A stretch of DNA of 34,740 nt from an uncultured beta proteobacterium. GTDB lineage: Bacteria; Pseudomonadota; Gammaproteobacteria; Burkholderiales; Burkholderiaceae_C. A program made the position numbers and the translations under genes. Under the pieces are notes generated by a model, which worked only from the letters and a program-made list of their open reading frames with translations, was not told where the DNA came from and searched no databases. This document shows positions 15,450-24,264 of the stretch, in pieces (the stretch's first letter is position 1; each line of letters begins with the position of its first letter). The DNA is taken from assembly GCA_903834645.1 (NCBI GenBank), contig CAILKA010000372.1, positions 1 to 34,740 of the forward strand. The letters run 5' to 3'.

Positions 15450-17129
15450 GTGGCGGTGCTCACAGGCGGCGCGTTCATCGCGCAGACGCTGCACGCCTAT
15501 GGCGTGGACCACGTCTTCTTCGTGGACGCCATCCTGCGGCGCGCCCTCATCGAGATGGAGCCGCTGGGCATCCGGCGAGTCCTCACCCATTCGGAGAAGG
15601 CCGCCGCCTACATGGCCGACGGCTACGCCCGTGCCGGCAACCGGCCCGGCGTGTGCATGGCCCAGTCGGTCGGCGCAGCCAATCTCGCCGCGGGCCTGCA
15701 GGACGCATGGCTCGGTCAGTCGCCGGTGATCGCGATCACGGGGCGGCAGGTGGCCGTCAACCAGTACCGCAACGCCTATCAGGAGATCCCTCACGAGCCG
15801 CTGTACGCCGCCGTCACACGCCAGAGCGCCCGCGCCGACTCGGTGGAGCAGCTGCCGCACCTGCTTCGCGCGGCTTTCCGGAGCTGCACTTCGGCCACCC
15901 CGCGGCCCGTGCACCTGGACATCGGTGGCCACACCGGAGACGTCGTCGGTGCCGCGACCCTGCAGGCCGAGGTCACATGCGACGCGCCCTTCCGGGTTGT
16001 GCCCGCCTTTCGCCCGGGTGCATCGGCCCAGGCGCTGGCCCGCGTGCGGGCGCTGCTCCAGCGCTCGCTGCGGCCTGTGGTCATGGTGGGGCGAGCGGCG
16101 ATGGTCAGCGGCGTGGGGACCGTGCTGGGGGAGTGGTGCCGGCACGCCGGCGTGGCGGTGGTTGCCTCGCTCGACGCCAAGGCCGTCCTCGTCGACGACC
16201 ACCCCTGTTTCGCAGGCGTGGCAGGCACCTACTCGCGCGGCTGCGCCAACCAGGTTCTGGAGGCGGCCGACCTCGTGCTGATGGTCGGCACGGACACCTC
16301 CGACCAGGCCACCTCAGGCTGGACGCTGCCACGCCCGGCAGCTGCGCTCGTGCAGGTGGATGCCGATCCGCTGGAGCTCGGACGCAACTTCGCCTGCGCC
16401 GAGCTGGTGCAGGCCGATCCCCGGACCTTCCTGGAGCAGCTGGCCGGCGCCGCCACGGGCGGCGGGCGCGACAGCTGGCTGGCCGAGGTGGGCACCTTCG
16501 TGGCGGCCTGGCGCGCTCAGGCCGAGATCTGGTGCCGGGACGACGCCGTGCCGATCCGGCCGGCTTGGCTGTGCCGCAGCCTGTCGCGACTGCTGCCCGA
16601 AGACGCCCTGCTCGTGGCCGACACCGGGTACGCCTCGCAGTGGGCCGGCACGCTCGTGGACCTGCCACACCCCGGGCAGCGCTTCCTGCGGGCAGCTGGC
16701 TCGCTCGGCTGGGCCTTCCCCGCATCGCTGGGTGCGCGCTGCGCGCTGCCCGACACACCCGTGGTGTGTTTCACCGGAGACGGTGGCTTCATGTACCACG
16801 CGGGCGAGCTCGAGACGGCGCGGCGCTGCGGCATCCACACCGTCACGGTGGTCAACAACAACAGCCAGCTGGCGCAAGGTGTGCCCAACATCGACAAGGT
16901 CTACGAAGGCCGGGACACCTCGCGCAAGCACGAGATCCATGCCTTCCGCGACATGGACTTTGCCCGGCTCGCCCAGGCGCACGACTGCCTGGGCCTGCGC
17001 GTGGAGCACCCTTCGCAGTTCGAGCGCGCCTTCGCCCAGGCACTGGCCAGCGAGCTCCCCGTGGTCATCGATGTCGTCACCGATCCCGCCAGCCGCCCGG
17101 TCTCGGGCGGCCCGGCGCGTGCGGCCTGA
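15450..17129 (+). CDS. ThDP-dependent decarboxylase/acetolactate-synthase-like enzyme
   Basis: 559 residues with the three-domain layout of ThDP enzymes: Pyr domain (about 1-170), central domain (about 190-320) and PP domain (about 365-545). Glu49 in SEKAAAYMADGYAR is the cofactor-activating glutamate. GDG at 443-445, followed about 25 residues on by VVNNN, is the ThDP/Mg2+ motif. It makes or breaks C-C bonds next to a carbonyl, most likely a 2-oxo acid decarboxylase or carboligase. The sequence does not identify it as true acetolactate synthase, and there is no regulatory small subunit nearby. The start is GTG 15450, 4 bp after the cupin stop. The esterase gene follows after 5 bp. The substrate is unknown. 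Confidence 0.92.
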   Translation: MAVLTGGAFIAQTLHAYGVDHVFFVDAILRRALIEMEPLGIRRVLTHSEKAAAYMADGYARAGNRPGVCMAQSVGAANLAAGLQDAWLGQSPVIAITGRQVAVNQYRNAYQEIPHEPLYAAVTRQSARADSVEQLPHLLRAAFRSCTSATPRPVHLDIGGHTGDVVGAATLQAEVTCDAPFRVVPAFRPGASAQALARVRALLQRSLRPVVMVGRAAMVSGVGTVLGEWCRHAGVAVVASLDAKAVLVDDHPCFAGVAGTYSRGCANQVLEAADLVLMVGTDTSDQATSGWTLPRPAAALVQVDADPLELGRNFACAELVQADPRTFLEQLAGAATGGGRDSWLAEVGTFVAAWRAQAEIWCRDDAVPIRPAWLCRSLSRLLPEDALLVADTGYASQWAGTLVDLPHPGQRFLRAAGSLGWAFPASLGARCALPDTPVVCFTGDGGFMYHAGELETARRCGIHTVTVVNNNSQLAQGVPNIDKVYEGRDTSRKHEIHAFRDMDFARLAQAHDCLGLRVEHPSQFERAFAQALASELPVVIDVVTDPASRPVSGGPARAA

Positions 17130-17134
17130 GGGTG

Positions 17135-18046
17135 ATGGCCGAGTCCTCGCTTCATCCGGACTACGAGCGGGCAGCCCAGGTTCTGCGCGAGGCCGGCTGC
17201 CAGGCCGCCGAACCACTGAAGTGCTCCCTGGCTGAGGCCCGTGCGCAGCAGGATCGGCACTTCGCCTATCTCAACTCCGACCTGCCCGCAGTGCACGCCG
17301 CGCGCGACGTCCAAGCCCCCGGCCCGGCCGGCCCCCTGCGCCTGCGCCTGGTGCACGCGCGCCCGGCCGACCTCGCGCCAGTGGTGCTCTTCATGCGAGG
17401 TGCCGGGTGGTGGGCGGGCGGCCTGCACTCGCATGAGCGCACCGCCCGCGTGCTGGCGTGGCGCACCGGCGCGGCCTGCGTGGTGCTGGACTATCACCGC
17501 ACCCCCGAACACCGCTTTCCCACCCAGCTCGAGGAGCTGCTGGCTGCTGTGCAGTGGGTGCGCGAGGCGGGCCGCACGCACGGCCTGGACGGCGCGCGGC
17601 TGGTGCTGTGGGGCGAGTCGGCAGGCGCCACCACGAGCCTGCTGGCGGCTCAGCGCATGCGCGATGCGGGGATCGATCCGGTTCAGGCGCTGGTGCTGTT
17701 CTACGGCAACTTCCTCGGGCCCGGGCCGACCACGCGTGCACAGTCGTTGTGGGTGTGGCAACAGCTGCTGGGCGAGCATGCGGCCACGCCGCCCCTGGAG
17801 GCGATTCCGGCACGGCAGCCCTTGCACGGGCTGCCTCCGGTCTGGCTCGGATGCGGAGAGGCCGATCCCCTGCTGCAGGACACCCTCGCCGTGCGCGACC
17901 AGCTCGTTCAGGCAGGCGCGCCACACGCCCTGCATACGTGGCCCGGCCTGCCGCACGGCTTCATGACGCTGGGCCGGCTGCTGCCCGCGGCGCAGGAGGC
18001 GGTGGACCTCGCCTGGGCAGGGATCCAGACCCGGTTGCAGGCCTGA
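17135..18046 (+). CDS. HSL-type alpha/beta hydrolase with RGAG in place of HGGG
   Basis: 303 residues of the hormone-sensitive-lipase (alpha/beta hydrolase fold-3) type. The triad is Ser162 in GESAGA, Asp244 in GEADPLL and His274 in GLPHGF. The family HGGGW oxyanion motif reads RGAGWW (88-93), so the histidine is Arg88. LDYHRTPEHRFP is the usual YRLAPEHPFP block. It is probably a carboxylesterase or lactonase for the pathway substrate. The start is ATG 17135 (GTG 17132 is possible), 5 bp after the ThDP gene stop. It is the last gene of the plus arm, and its stop sits in a hairpin shared with the convergent ammonia-lyase gene 6 bp away. Confidence 0.9.
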   Translation: MAESSLHPDYERAAQVLREAGCQAAEPLKCSLAEARAQQDRHFAYLNSDLPAVHAARDVQAPGPAGPLRLRLVHARPADLAPVVLFMRGAGWWAGGLHSHERTARVLAWRTGAACVVLDYHRTPEHRFPTQLEELLAAVQWVREAGRTHGLDGARLVLWGESAGATTSLLAAQRMRDAGIDPVQALVLFYGNFLGPGPTTRAQSLWVWQQLLGEHAATPPLEAIPARQPLHGLPPVWLGCGEADPLLQDTLAVRDQLVQAGAPHALHTWPGLPHGFMTLGRLLPAAQEAVDLAWAGIQTRLQA

Positions 18047-18059
18047 GCGGCCTCAGGCC
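18040..18059. terminator. Perfect hairpin containing both convergent stop codons
   Basis: GGCCTGAG (18040-18047), loop CGGC, CTCAGGCC (18052-18059): an exact 8-bp stem with a 4-nt loop. The TGA of the esterase and the TGA of the ammonia-lyase pair with each other. It is probably a bidirectional terminator or 3'-end stabiliser. Confidence 0.5.
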
Positions 18060-19063
18060 AGCCCGCCGGCCAGCAGCTCACCCAGCCGCCGCACGTCCAC
18101 GTTCCCCCCTGAGAGGATCACCCCCACCCGGGCGCCGCGCAGATCGGGCAGGCCGGCGGCGCGCTCGAAGAGCGCGGCCGCGCCCAGGCAGCCGGTGGGC
18201 TCGACGACGATCTTCATGCGCTCGGCGAAGAAACGCATCGCCTCGACGAGCTGCGCGTCGCTCACCGTGACGATGCCCGAGACGAGGGCCTGGATCACGG
18301 GGAAGGTGAGCGTGCCGCTGTGCTGGGTCTGAGCGCCGTCGGCGATGGTCTTGGGCGTGTCGATGTGGACGATGCGGCCCTCGGCGAGGCTGCGCTGGGT
18401 GTCGTTGCCGGCCTCGGGCTCCACACCCCACACCTGCACGCCCGGCACGAGGTGGTGCGCGGCCACGGCGCAGCCCGAGACCAGGCCGCCGCCGCCCACG
18501 CACACGAGGAGCGCGTCGAGCCCGCCACCATCGAGTTCGCGCACCTGCTCGATGAGTTCCAGGGCCGCGGTGCCCTGCCCGGCCATCACGTGCGGATGGT
18601 CGTAGGGCGGCACGAGCGTCATGCCGCGCTCGGCGGCCAGGCGCGCGCCGATGGCCTCGCGATCCTCGGTGTAGCGGTCGTACAGCACGACCTCGCTGCC
18701 GGCCTGGCCCTCCTGGTAGCCACGCGTGGCGGCGAGCTTGGCCGCGGGTGCGTCGTGCGGCATCACGATGACGCTGGGCATGCCCAGCATCCGCGCCGAC
18801 AGCGCGATGGCCTGGGCGTGGTTGCCCGACGAGTAGGCAATCACGCCCCGTACGCGCTGCTCGGGCGTGAAGTGCGACAGTGCGTTGAAGGCACCCCGGA
18901 ACTTGAAGGCCCCCATGCGCTGCAGGTTCTCGGCCTTGTAGAACACGCGCGCCCCTGTGCGCGCATCGGCCGTGCGCGAGGTCAGCACGGGCGTGCGGTG
19001 CGCGTGGCCAGCCAGGTGCCGCGCCGCACGCGCCACGTCGTCGAAGGTGATGGCCAGGCTCAT
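18053..19063 (-). CDS. PLP-dependent threo-3-hydroxyaspartate/threonine ammonia-lyase
   Basis: 336 residues of the fold-type II PLP family. Lys54 in FKFRGAFN is the PLP lysine, SSGNHAQA is the phosphate/substrate loop and VGGGGLVSG is the PLP-phosphate glycine loop. There is no C-terminal ACT domain, so it is a catabolic-type enzyme. The N-terminus (ITFDDVARAARHLAGHAHRTPV) and NLQRMGAFKFRGA resemble threo-3-hydroxy-L-aspartate ammonia-lyases (EC 4.3.1.16), which make oxaloacetate and ammonia; serine/threonine dehydratase or serine racemase activity is possible. Its ATG overlaps the stop of the MetE-like gene by 4 bp (ATGA). It is the last gene of the minus operon. Confidence 0.9.
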   Translation of the reverse strand: MSLAITFDDVARAARHLAGHAHRTPVLTSRTADARTGARVFYKAENLQRMGAFKFRGAFNALSHFTPEQRVRGVIAYSSGNHAQAIALSARMLGMPSVIVMPHDAPAAKLAATRGYQEGQAGSEVVLYDRYTEDREAIGARLAAERGMTLVPPYDHPHVMAGQGTAALELIEQVRELDGGGLDALLVCVGGGGLVSGCAVAAHHLVPGVQVWGVEPEAGNDTQRSLAEGRIVHIDTPKTIADGAQTQHSGTLTFPVIQALVSGIVTVSDAQLVEAMRFFAERMKIVVEPTGCLGAAALFERAAGLPDLRGARVGVILSGGNVDVRRLGELLAGGLA

Positions 19064-20091
19064 TCGGAGGTGCGCCCGTAGCGCTCGCGCGCCAGTGCCG
19101 CCCCGGCCGCCAGGGCACGCAGCTTGCCCTCGGCCGCTTCGCGGCTCATCGGTGCGAGGCCGCAGTTGGTGCAGGCGATCAACCGCTCGCGCGGCACGTG
19201 CTGCAGGGCGCGGCCGATCGTGTCGGCCACTTCCTCGGGGCTCTCCACGGTTTCGCTGGCCACGTCGATCACGCCCACCATCACGTCCTTGCCGGCCAGC
19301 AGGGCCATCAGGTCGGGCGGCACGTGCGAGTGGATGCACTCCAGGCTCACCTGCTGGATCGAACTCGCGGCCAGCGCCGGGAACACCTTCTCGTACTGGC
19401 GCCATTCCTGGCCGAGCGTGGCCTTCCAGTCGATGTTGGCCTGGATGCCGTAGCCGTAGCAGATGTGGACGGCGGTGGTGCAGTGCAGGCCCTGAGCGGC
19501 GCGCTCGAGGGCCTTCACACCCCAGTCGGCTGCCTCGTCGAGGTAGACGTTGAAAGCCGGCTCGTCGAACTGGATGATGTCCACGCCCTGGGCCTGCAGC
19601 GCCAGTGCCTCCTGGTTCAGCAGCTCGGCGAAGGCGAAGGCCATCTTCACGCGGTCGCCGTAGAAGCGGTCGGCCACGGTGTCGACGATCGTCATGGGGC
19701 CGGGCAGCGTGAACTTGATGCGGCGCGTGGTGTGCGCGCGCAGCAGCTGCGCCTCGGTGGCGTGCACGCGGCCCTTCAGGCGCAGCGGTGCCACCACCTG
19801 CGGCACCATGGCCTTGTAGCGGTCGTTGCGGATGCCCATCTCGACCTTGTTGGCGAAGTCGATGCCCTCGACCTGCTCGAGGAATCCGTGCACGAAGTGC
19901 TGGCGCGACTGCTCGCCGTCGCCGATCACGTCCAGCCCGGCGTCTTCCTGCATCTTGATCCACAGCAGCGTGGCGTCGCGCTTGACACGCGCGAGCTCCT
20001 CGCCCTCGGCGCGCCACTGCGGCCAGAGCTTGCGGGTCTCGGCGAGCCAGGCGGGCTTGGGCAGGCTGCCGGCGATGGCGGTGTCGAACAT
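19060..20091 (-). CDS. Stand-alone MetE C-terminal-domain methyltransferase (core MetE)
   Basis: 343 residues, the size of the catalytic half of cobalamin-independent methionine synthase. The fold-specific blocks are GDGEQSR near 60, GPMTIVDT, and IQFDEPAFN. Zinc-type residues are visible as HIC (AVHICYG) and Cys in TNCGLAPMSR. Such short MetE relatives transfer a methyl group to homocysteine, in some lineages from methylcobalamin or with a helper protein. No DUF1852 (MesX-like) partner is adjacent, so it may be a different core-MetE clade or use another thiol acceptor. ATG 20091 has GGAG 8 nt upstream; the next upstream start (20118) lacks this. It is 51 bp downstream of the carboxyltransferase gene and overlaps the ammonia-lyase gene. 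Confidence 0.88.
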   Translation of the reverse strand: MFDTAIAGSLPKPAWLAETRKLWPQWRAEGEELARVKRDATLLWIKMQEDAGLDVIGDGEQSRQHFVHGFLEQVEGIDFANKVEMGIRNDRYKAMVPQVVAPLRLKGRVHATEAQLLRAHTTRRIKFTLPGPMTIVDTVADRFYGDRVKMAFAFAELLNQEALALQAQGVDIIQFDEPAFNVYLDEAADWGVKALERAAQGLHCTTAVHICYGYGIQANIDWKATLGQEWRQYEKVFPALAASSIQQVSLECIHSHVPPDLMALLAGKDVMVGVIDVASETVESPEEVADTIGRALQHVPRERLIACTNCGLAPMSREAAEGKLRALAAGAALARERYGRTSE

Positions 20092-20142
20092 GGTGGGCAC
20101 TCCGTGCGGCCAGGTCAAAGTTGGCCGGGAGGTTAGCGCAAC

Positions 20143-22029
20143 TCAGAGAGGGTCGATGAAGGCGCGGCGCGGAGGAAGCGTGCGGCCGTCGAGCGTACGC
20201 AGGTGGCGCAGCAGCCACGGGCGCGTCTGGGCGGGGTCGATCACGTCATCGATTTCGAGGTGGCTGGCCATGTTCAGCGCCTGGCCACGCGCCAGCGACT
20301 CGTCCACCAGGCGCTGGAACAGCGCCTCGCGCTCGGCACCCTGCACCGCCTCGAGCTCCTTGCGAAAGCCCAGCCTCACCGCACCCTCGATGCCCATCGG
20401 CCCGAACTCGCCGCCGGGCCAGGCGCAGGTGGCCAGCGGCGCGTGGAAGTGGCCCGCGGCCAGAGCCATCGCCCCCAGGCCGTAGCCGCGTCGCAGCATC
20501 ACGCTCAGCACCGGCACGCGCAAGGCGGCCGCGGCCACGAACACGCGTGCGGCCTTGCGCACCATGCCGGTGGCCTCGCTGGCGGGCCCGACCATGAAGC
20601 CGGGCGTATCCACGAAGGTGATGATCGGCCAGCCGCAGGCATCGGCCAGCTGCAGCGTGCGCGCGAGCTTGTCGCAGGCCGGCGCATCGAGCGCTCCGCC
20701 AAGGTGGCGCGGATGGCTCGCCACCAGCATCACGGGGCGCCCCTCCAGGCGCGCGGCGGCGGTCACGAGGCCAGGGCCGAAGTCGGCGCGCAGCTCCAGC
20801 AGCGAGCCGGCGTCGGCCACCGTGTGCAGGATCGGGTACGGATCGATCGGGGCACGACGGCTCGCCGGCACGGCCTCGCGCAGGCGCTGCGGATCGCCGC
20901 CCGGGGGCCCGGCACTCGCGGGGCCGCCGGTGAGCGCCAGCCACTGGCGTGCCACGCGCACCGCCTGCCCCTCGTCGGGCACGCGCACATCGATGACGCC
21001 GGCACGCGCGAGCACGTCCACGGGCCCCACGTCCTCGGCGGCCACACGGCCCAGGCCACCGCCCTCGATCATGGCCGGCCCGCCCAGGCCGATGCTTGCG
21101 CCCTCCACCGCGATGACGAGATCGCAGCAGCCCAGCAGCGCCGCGTTGCCGGCGAAGCAGCGGCCCGCGACGATGCCCACCAGCGGCACCTGCCCCGACA
21201 GCGCCGCCAGGCGTGCGAAGGTCGTGCAGTCGAGCCCGGCCACGCCGTGCCAGTCGACATCACCCGGGCGCCCGCCTCCGCCTTCGGCAAAGAGCACCAG
21301 CGGCAGGCGCTGGCGCTGCACGAGCTCGAGCAGCCGGTCGGCCTTGGCGTGGTTCCACACGCCCTGCGTGCCGGCCAGCACCGTGTAGTCATAGGCCATC
21401 ACCGCGCAGGGCCGGCCTTGCACGGAACCGATGCCGGTGACGAGCCCGTCGGCAGGCGTCTCGCGCTGCAGCTCGGCCTCGGCCCGACGGCTGCGCTGCG
21501 CAGCCACCGCAAAGGCTCCGTACTCGCTGAAGCTGCCAGGGTCGAGCAGGTCGGCCAGGTTCTCGCGCACGCTGCGCAGGCCCGTGGCGTGACGCCGCGC
21601 CAGGGCCTGCGGGCGCGCTGCGTTCTCCAGGAGCGCGCGGCGCGCCAGCAGCGCATCGAGGGCGCTGCTCGCGCCGGGCTGGCTGGAATCGCCATGGCGG
21701 CTGGAGTCGGTGCGGTTCGATGCCGGCTGGCCCGGTGGGGCGTCCGGCGGCGACGCTGAAGGCTGAGCGACAGAGTCTGCGCACTGGATGTGACCCAGCA
21801 CGTCGCCCGCCTCCACGGCCTCTCCCTCGGCCACCTGCCAGGCTTGCAGCGTGCCCGCGACGGGCGCCGTCACCGGCACCTCCATCTTCATCGACTCGAG
21901 CACGAGCAGCACCGCGCCCGCAGCCACCTGGACGCCGGCTCCCACGAGCGGCTCGAGCACGCGGCCGGCCACGGGCGCGCGCACCAGACCCGGATCGTCC
22001 CCGCGCTGCGCACCGGGCCGCGGGGCCAT
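20143..22029 (-). CDS. Biotinyl domain-carboxyltransferase fusion (acyl-CoA carboxylase type)
   Basis: 628 residues. The N-terminal 14-83 is a biotinyl domain with the biotin lysine Lys48 in ESMKMEVP. A variable Ser/Pro-rich linker (about 84-115) follows, then a complete acetyl/propionyl-CoA carboxylase carboxyltransferase (about 116-628) with its N and C halves. GGGGRPGD and AGRCFAGNAALLG sit in the first half, and FVDTPGFMVGPASEATG and RRGYGLGAMALA in the second. It should move CO2 from carboxybiotin to an acyl-CoA. There is no biotin carboxylase domain and none elsewhere in the window, so one must be supplied in trans. ATG 22029 follows the M3 peptidase stop by 4 bp (TGA-gccg-ATG), so it is coupled. 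Confidence 0.92.
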   Translation of the reverse strand: MAPRPGAQRGDDPGLVRAPVAGRVLEPLVGAGVQVAAGAVLLVLESMKMEVPVTAPVAGTLQAWQVAEGEAVEAGDVLGHIQCADSVAQPSASPPDAPPGQPASNRTDSSRHGDSSQPGASSALDALLARRALLENAARPQALARRHATGLRSVRENLADLLDPGSFSEYGAFAVAAQRSRRAEAELQRETPADGLVTGIGSVQGRPCAVMAYDYTVLAGTQGVWNHAKADRLLELVQRQRLPLVLFAEGGGGRPGDVDWHGVAGLDCTTFARLAALSGQVPLVGIVAGRCFAGNAALLGCCDLVIAVEGASIGLGGPAMIEGGGLGRVAAEDVGPVDVLARAGVIDVRVPDEGQAVRVARQWLALTGGPASAGPPGGDPQRLREAVPASRRAPIDPYPILHTVADAGSLLELRADFGPGLVTAAARLEGRPVMLVASHPRHLGGALDAPACDKLARTLQLADACGWPIITFVDTPGFMVGPASEATGMVRKAARVFVAAAALRVPVLSVMLRRGYGLGAMALAAGHFHAPLATCAWPGGEFGPMGIEGAVRLGFRKELEAVQGAEREALFQRLVDESLARGQALNMASHLEIDDVIDPAQTRPWLLRHLRTLDGRTLPPRRAFIDPL

Positions 22030-22033
22030 CGGC

Positions 22034-24142
22034 TCAGGCCTGCGCGCCGACCGGGGCCGTGGCTGGCAGCAGCCCCTTCTTCCGGAGCATCGGCTCCACC
22101 TGCGGCGCGCGGCCGCGGAAGGAGGCAAAGGCCAGGCCGGGCTCCAAGGTGTTGCCGCTGCCGTAGATGAAGCGCCGCAGCGACTCGGCCACCCGCCCGT
22201 CGAAGGGGTTGCCGGCCTCGACGAAGGCACCGTAGGCGTCGGCGTCGAGCACCTCGGCCCACAGGTACACGTAGTAGCCCGCGGCGTACGAGGAACCGGC
22301 GAAGAGGTGCTGGAAGTGCACGAGCCGGTGGTTCAGGCCCACGCCGTGGGGCAGGCCCAGCCGCGCGAGCGTCTCGGCCTCGAAGGCGCACACATCGTCA
22401 GGCGGCTCGCTCAGGCTGTGCACCGCCATGTCCACGAGGGCGCTGGCGGTGTAGCGCACGGTCTCGTAGCCCTGGCCGAAGCGCTGCGCGCGGCGCAGCC
22501 GGGCGATCAGGTTGTCCGGAATGGGCTCGCCCGTCTGCCAGTGGCGCGCGTGGCGCTTGAGCACCTCGGTCTCCTGGGCCCAGTGCTCGAACAGCTGCGA
22601 GGGCAGCTCGACGAAATCGCGCAGCACCTGCGTGCCCGACAGCCGCCGGTACGTGACCTGGCTCAGCAGCCCGTGCAGCCCGTGGCCGAACTCGTGGAAG
22701 AGCGTGCGCACGTCGTCCATCGACAACAGCGTGGGCTCGCCCGGCGCGCCCTTGGCGAAATTGTTGTTGTTCATGATGACCGGCAGCTCCGCCCCACCGG
22801 CCGAGCCCGGAGCGTTGCGGTTCTGCCAGCGCAGCGAGCTCATCCACGCGCCGCTGCGCTTGGTGGGGCGGGCGTAGTTGTCCTGGAGGAAGATGCCCAC
22901 GGGCGCATCTTGCGCATCGTGCACCTCGTAGGCGCGCACGTCGGGGTGGTAGACCGGCAGGTCCGCGCGGGGGGTGAAGCGCAGCCCGAACAGGCGCTGC
23001 GCGCAATCGAAGGCCGCCTCCACCACCTGCTCGAGCCGGAAGTAGGGCTTGACCTCCGAGTCGTCCACGGCAAAACGCGTCGCGCGCACGTGCTCGGCCC
23101 AATAGCGCCAGTCCCAGGGCTCGATGGTGCCGTCGGCGCTGCCCGCGCCCGCATCGGTCATCGCCTCGCGCAGCATCCCCGCCTCGCGCGCCACCGCTTC
23201 CAGCGCACGCGGCCAGACCTCGTCGAGCAACTGGCCCACCGCCACGCGCGTGCCGGCCATCGTGTCGGCCAGCGCATGGTCGGCATAGCAGGCATGGCCC
23301 TGCAGCCGGGCCTGCTCGGCGCGCAACGTCAGGATCTCGCGGATCACGCCGCGGTTGTCCTGCGCGCCGTCGTGCTCGCCCCGGCTCACCCAGGCGCGCC
23401 AGGCCTGCTCGCGCAGGTCGCGGCGCTCGGAGTAGGTCAGGAAGGGCACGATCAGCGAGCGGCTGAGCGTGATCACATGGCCCTCGGGCAGCCCGCGATC
23501 GATGGCAGCCTGCCGCGCGGCCGCGCGCACGAAGCCCGGCAGCCCGGCCAGCTCGGCCTCGTCGTGCAGCACGAGCTGGAAGCCTGCCTCGTCGGCCAGC
23601 ACGTTCTGCCCGAATTGCGTCGTGAGCTGCGCCAGCCGTTCCATGACCTTCGCATAGCGCGTCCGGGCCTCGGGCGCCAGGCGTGCGCCAGCGCGCACGA
23701 AGTCCAGGTGCAGGCGCTCCAGCAGCCTGCGGGGCTCGGGCTCCAGACCGAGCGCGTCGCGCTGGGCGTGTAGCCCATCCAGACGCTGGAACAGCGCCTG
23801 GTCCATGTAGACGGCGCTCGCGTGCGCGGAGAGCGGGGCAGCCATCTGGCGCTGAACGGCCCGGATGGCAGGCGACGTGGCCGAGCCGGTCAGTGCGTAG
23901 AAGGCATGCTCGATGCGCGCCAGCAGCCGCCCACTGCGGTCGATGGCGGCCACCGTGTTGTCGAAGGTCGGCAGTTCCGGGTCGGTCGCGACGGCCTCCA
24001 ACTCGATGCGGTGCGTGCGCATGGCGGCCTCGAAGGCCGGGGGGAAGTGCGCAGCGTCGAGGTGCTCGAAGGGGGGCAGGCCGTGCGGGGTATCCCAAGG
24101 CTGCAGCAGCGGATTGGCCGAAAGCTCCACGTTGGCGTCCAT
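22034..24142 (-). CDS. prlC: M3 family zinc metallopeptidase, oligopeptidase A type
   Basis: 702 residues, the normal length of oligopeptidase A. The zinc motif HEFGH is at 483-487, with the third ligand Glu in the FVELPSQ region about 25 residues on. The N-terminus (NPLLQPWDTPHGLPPFEHLDAAH) is the usual family start. The enzyme cleaves short peptides and degraded signal peptides in the cytoplasm; no signal peptide is present. ATG 24142 is supported by GGGAG 7 nt upstream. It heads the minus operon of four genes and is divergent from the S9A peptidase across 134 bp. The symbol is by family resemblance. Confidence 0.95.
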   Translation of the reverse strand: MDANVELSANPLLQPWDTPHGLPPFEHLDAAHFPPAFEAAMRTHRIELEAVATDPELPTFDNTVAAIDRSGRLLARIEHAFYALTGSATSPAIRAVQRQMAAPLSAHASAVYMDQALFQRLDGLHAQRDALGLEPEPRRLLERLHLDFVRAGARLAPEARTRYAKVMERLAQLTTQFGQNVLADEAGFQLVLHDEAELAGLPGFVRAAARQAAIDRGLPEGHVITLSRSLIVPFLTYSERRDLREQAWRAWVSRGEHDGAQDNRGVIREILTLRAEQARLQGHACYADHALADTMAGTRVAVGQLLDEVWPRALEAVAREAGMLREAMTDAGAGSADGTIEPWDWRYWAEHVRATRFAVDDSEVKPYFRLEQVVEAAFDCAQRLFGLRFTPRADLPVYHPDVRAYEVHDAQDAPVGIFLQDNYARPTKRSGAWMSSLRWQNRNAPGSAGGAELPVIMNNNNFAKGAPGEPTLLSMDDVRTLFHEFGHGLHGLLSQVTYRRLSGTQVLRDFVELPSQLFEHWAQETEVLKRHARHWQTGEPIPDNLIARLRRAQRFGQGYETVRYTASALVDMAVHSLSEPPDDVCAFEAETLARLGLPHGVGLNHRLVHFQHLFAGSSYAAGYYVYLWAEVLDADAYGAFVEAGNPFDGRVAESLRRFIYGSGNTLEPGLAFASFRGRAPQVEPMLRKKGLLPATAPVGAQA

Positions 24143-24264
24143 GCGACGTCTCCCTGTTCGTCTTTTTCGTGCCCCCACTGGCCGGGGCGATCCGCCCCGG
24201 ATGATGCCAGCCGCCTCCGCCGCGCGCCCATTCGTCGCAGGCTAATGCCCCGATTGACGCCGCC

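Noticed and set aside
21851..23773. Plus-strand open frame of 640 codons opposite the M3 peptidase
   Set aside because: Antisense to a gene with an intact HEFGH zinc motif; the translation is His/Val/Gly-rich, a third-position GC effect.
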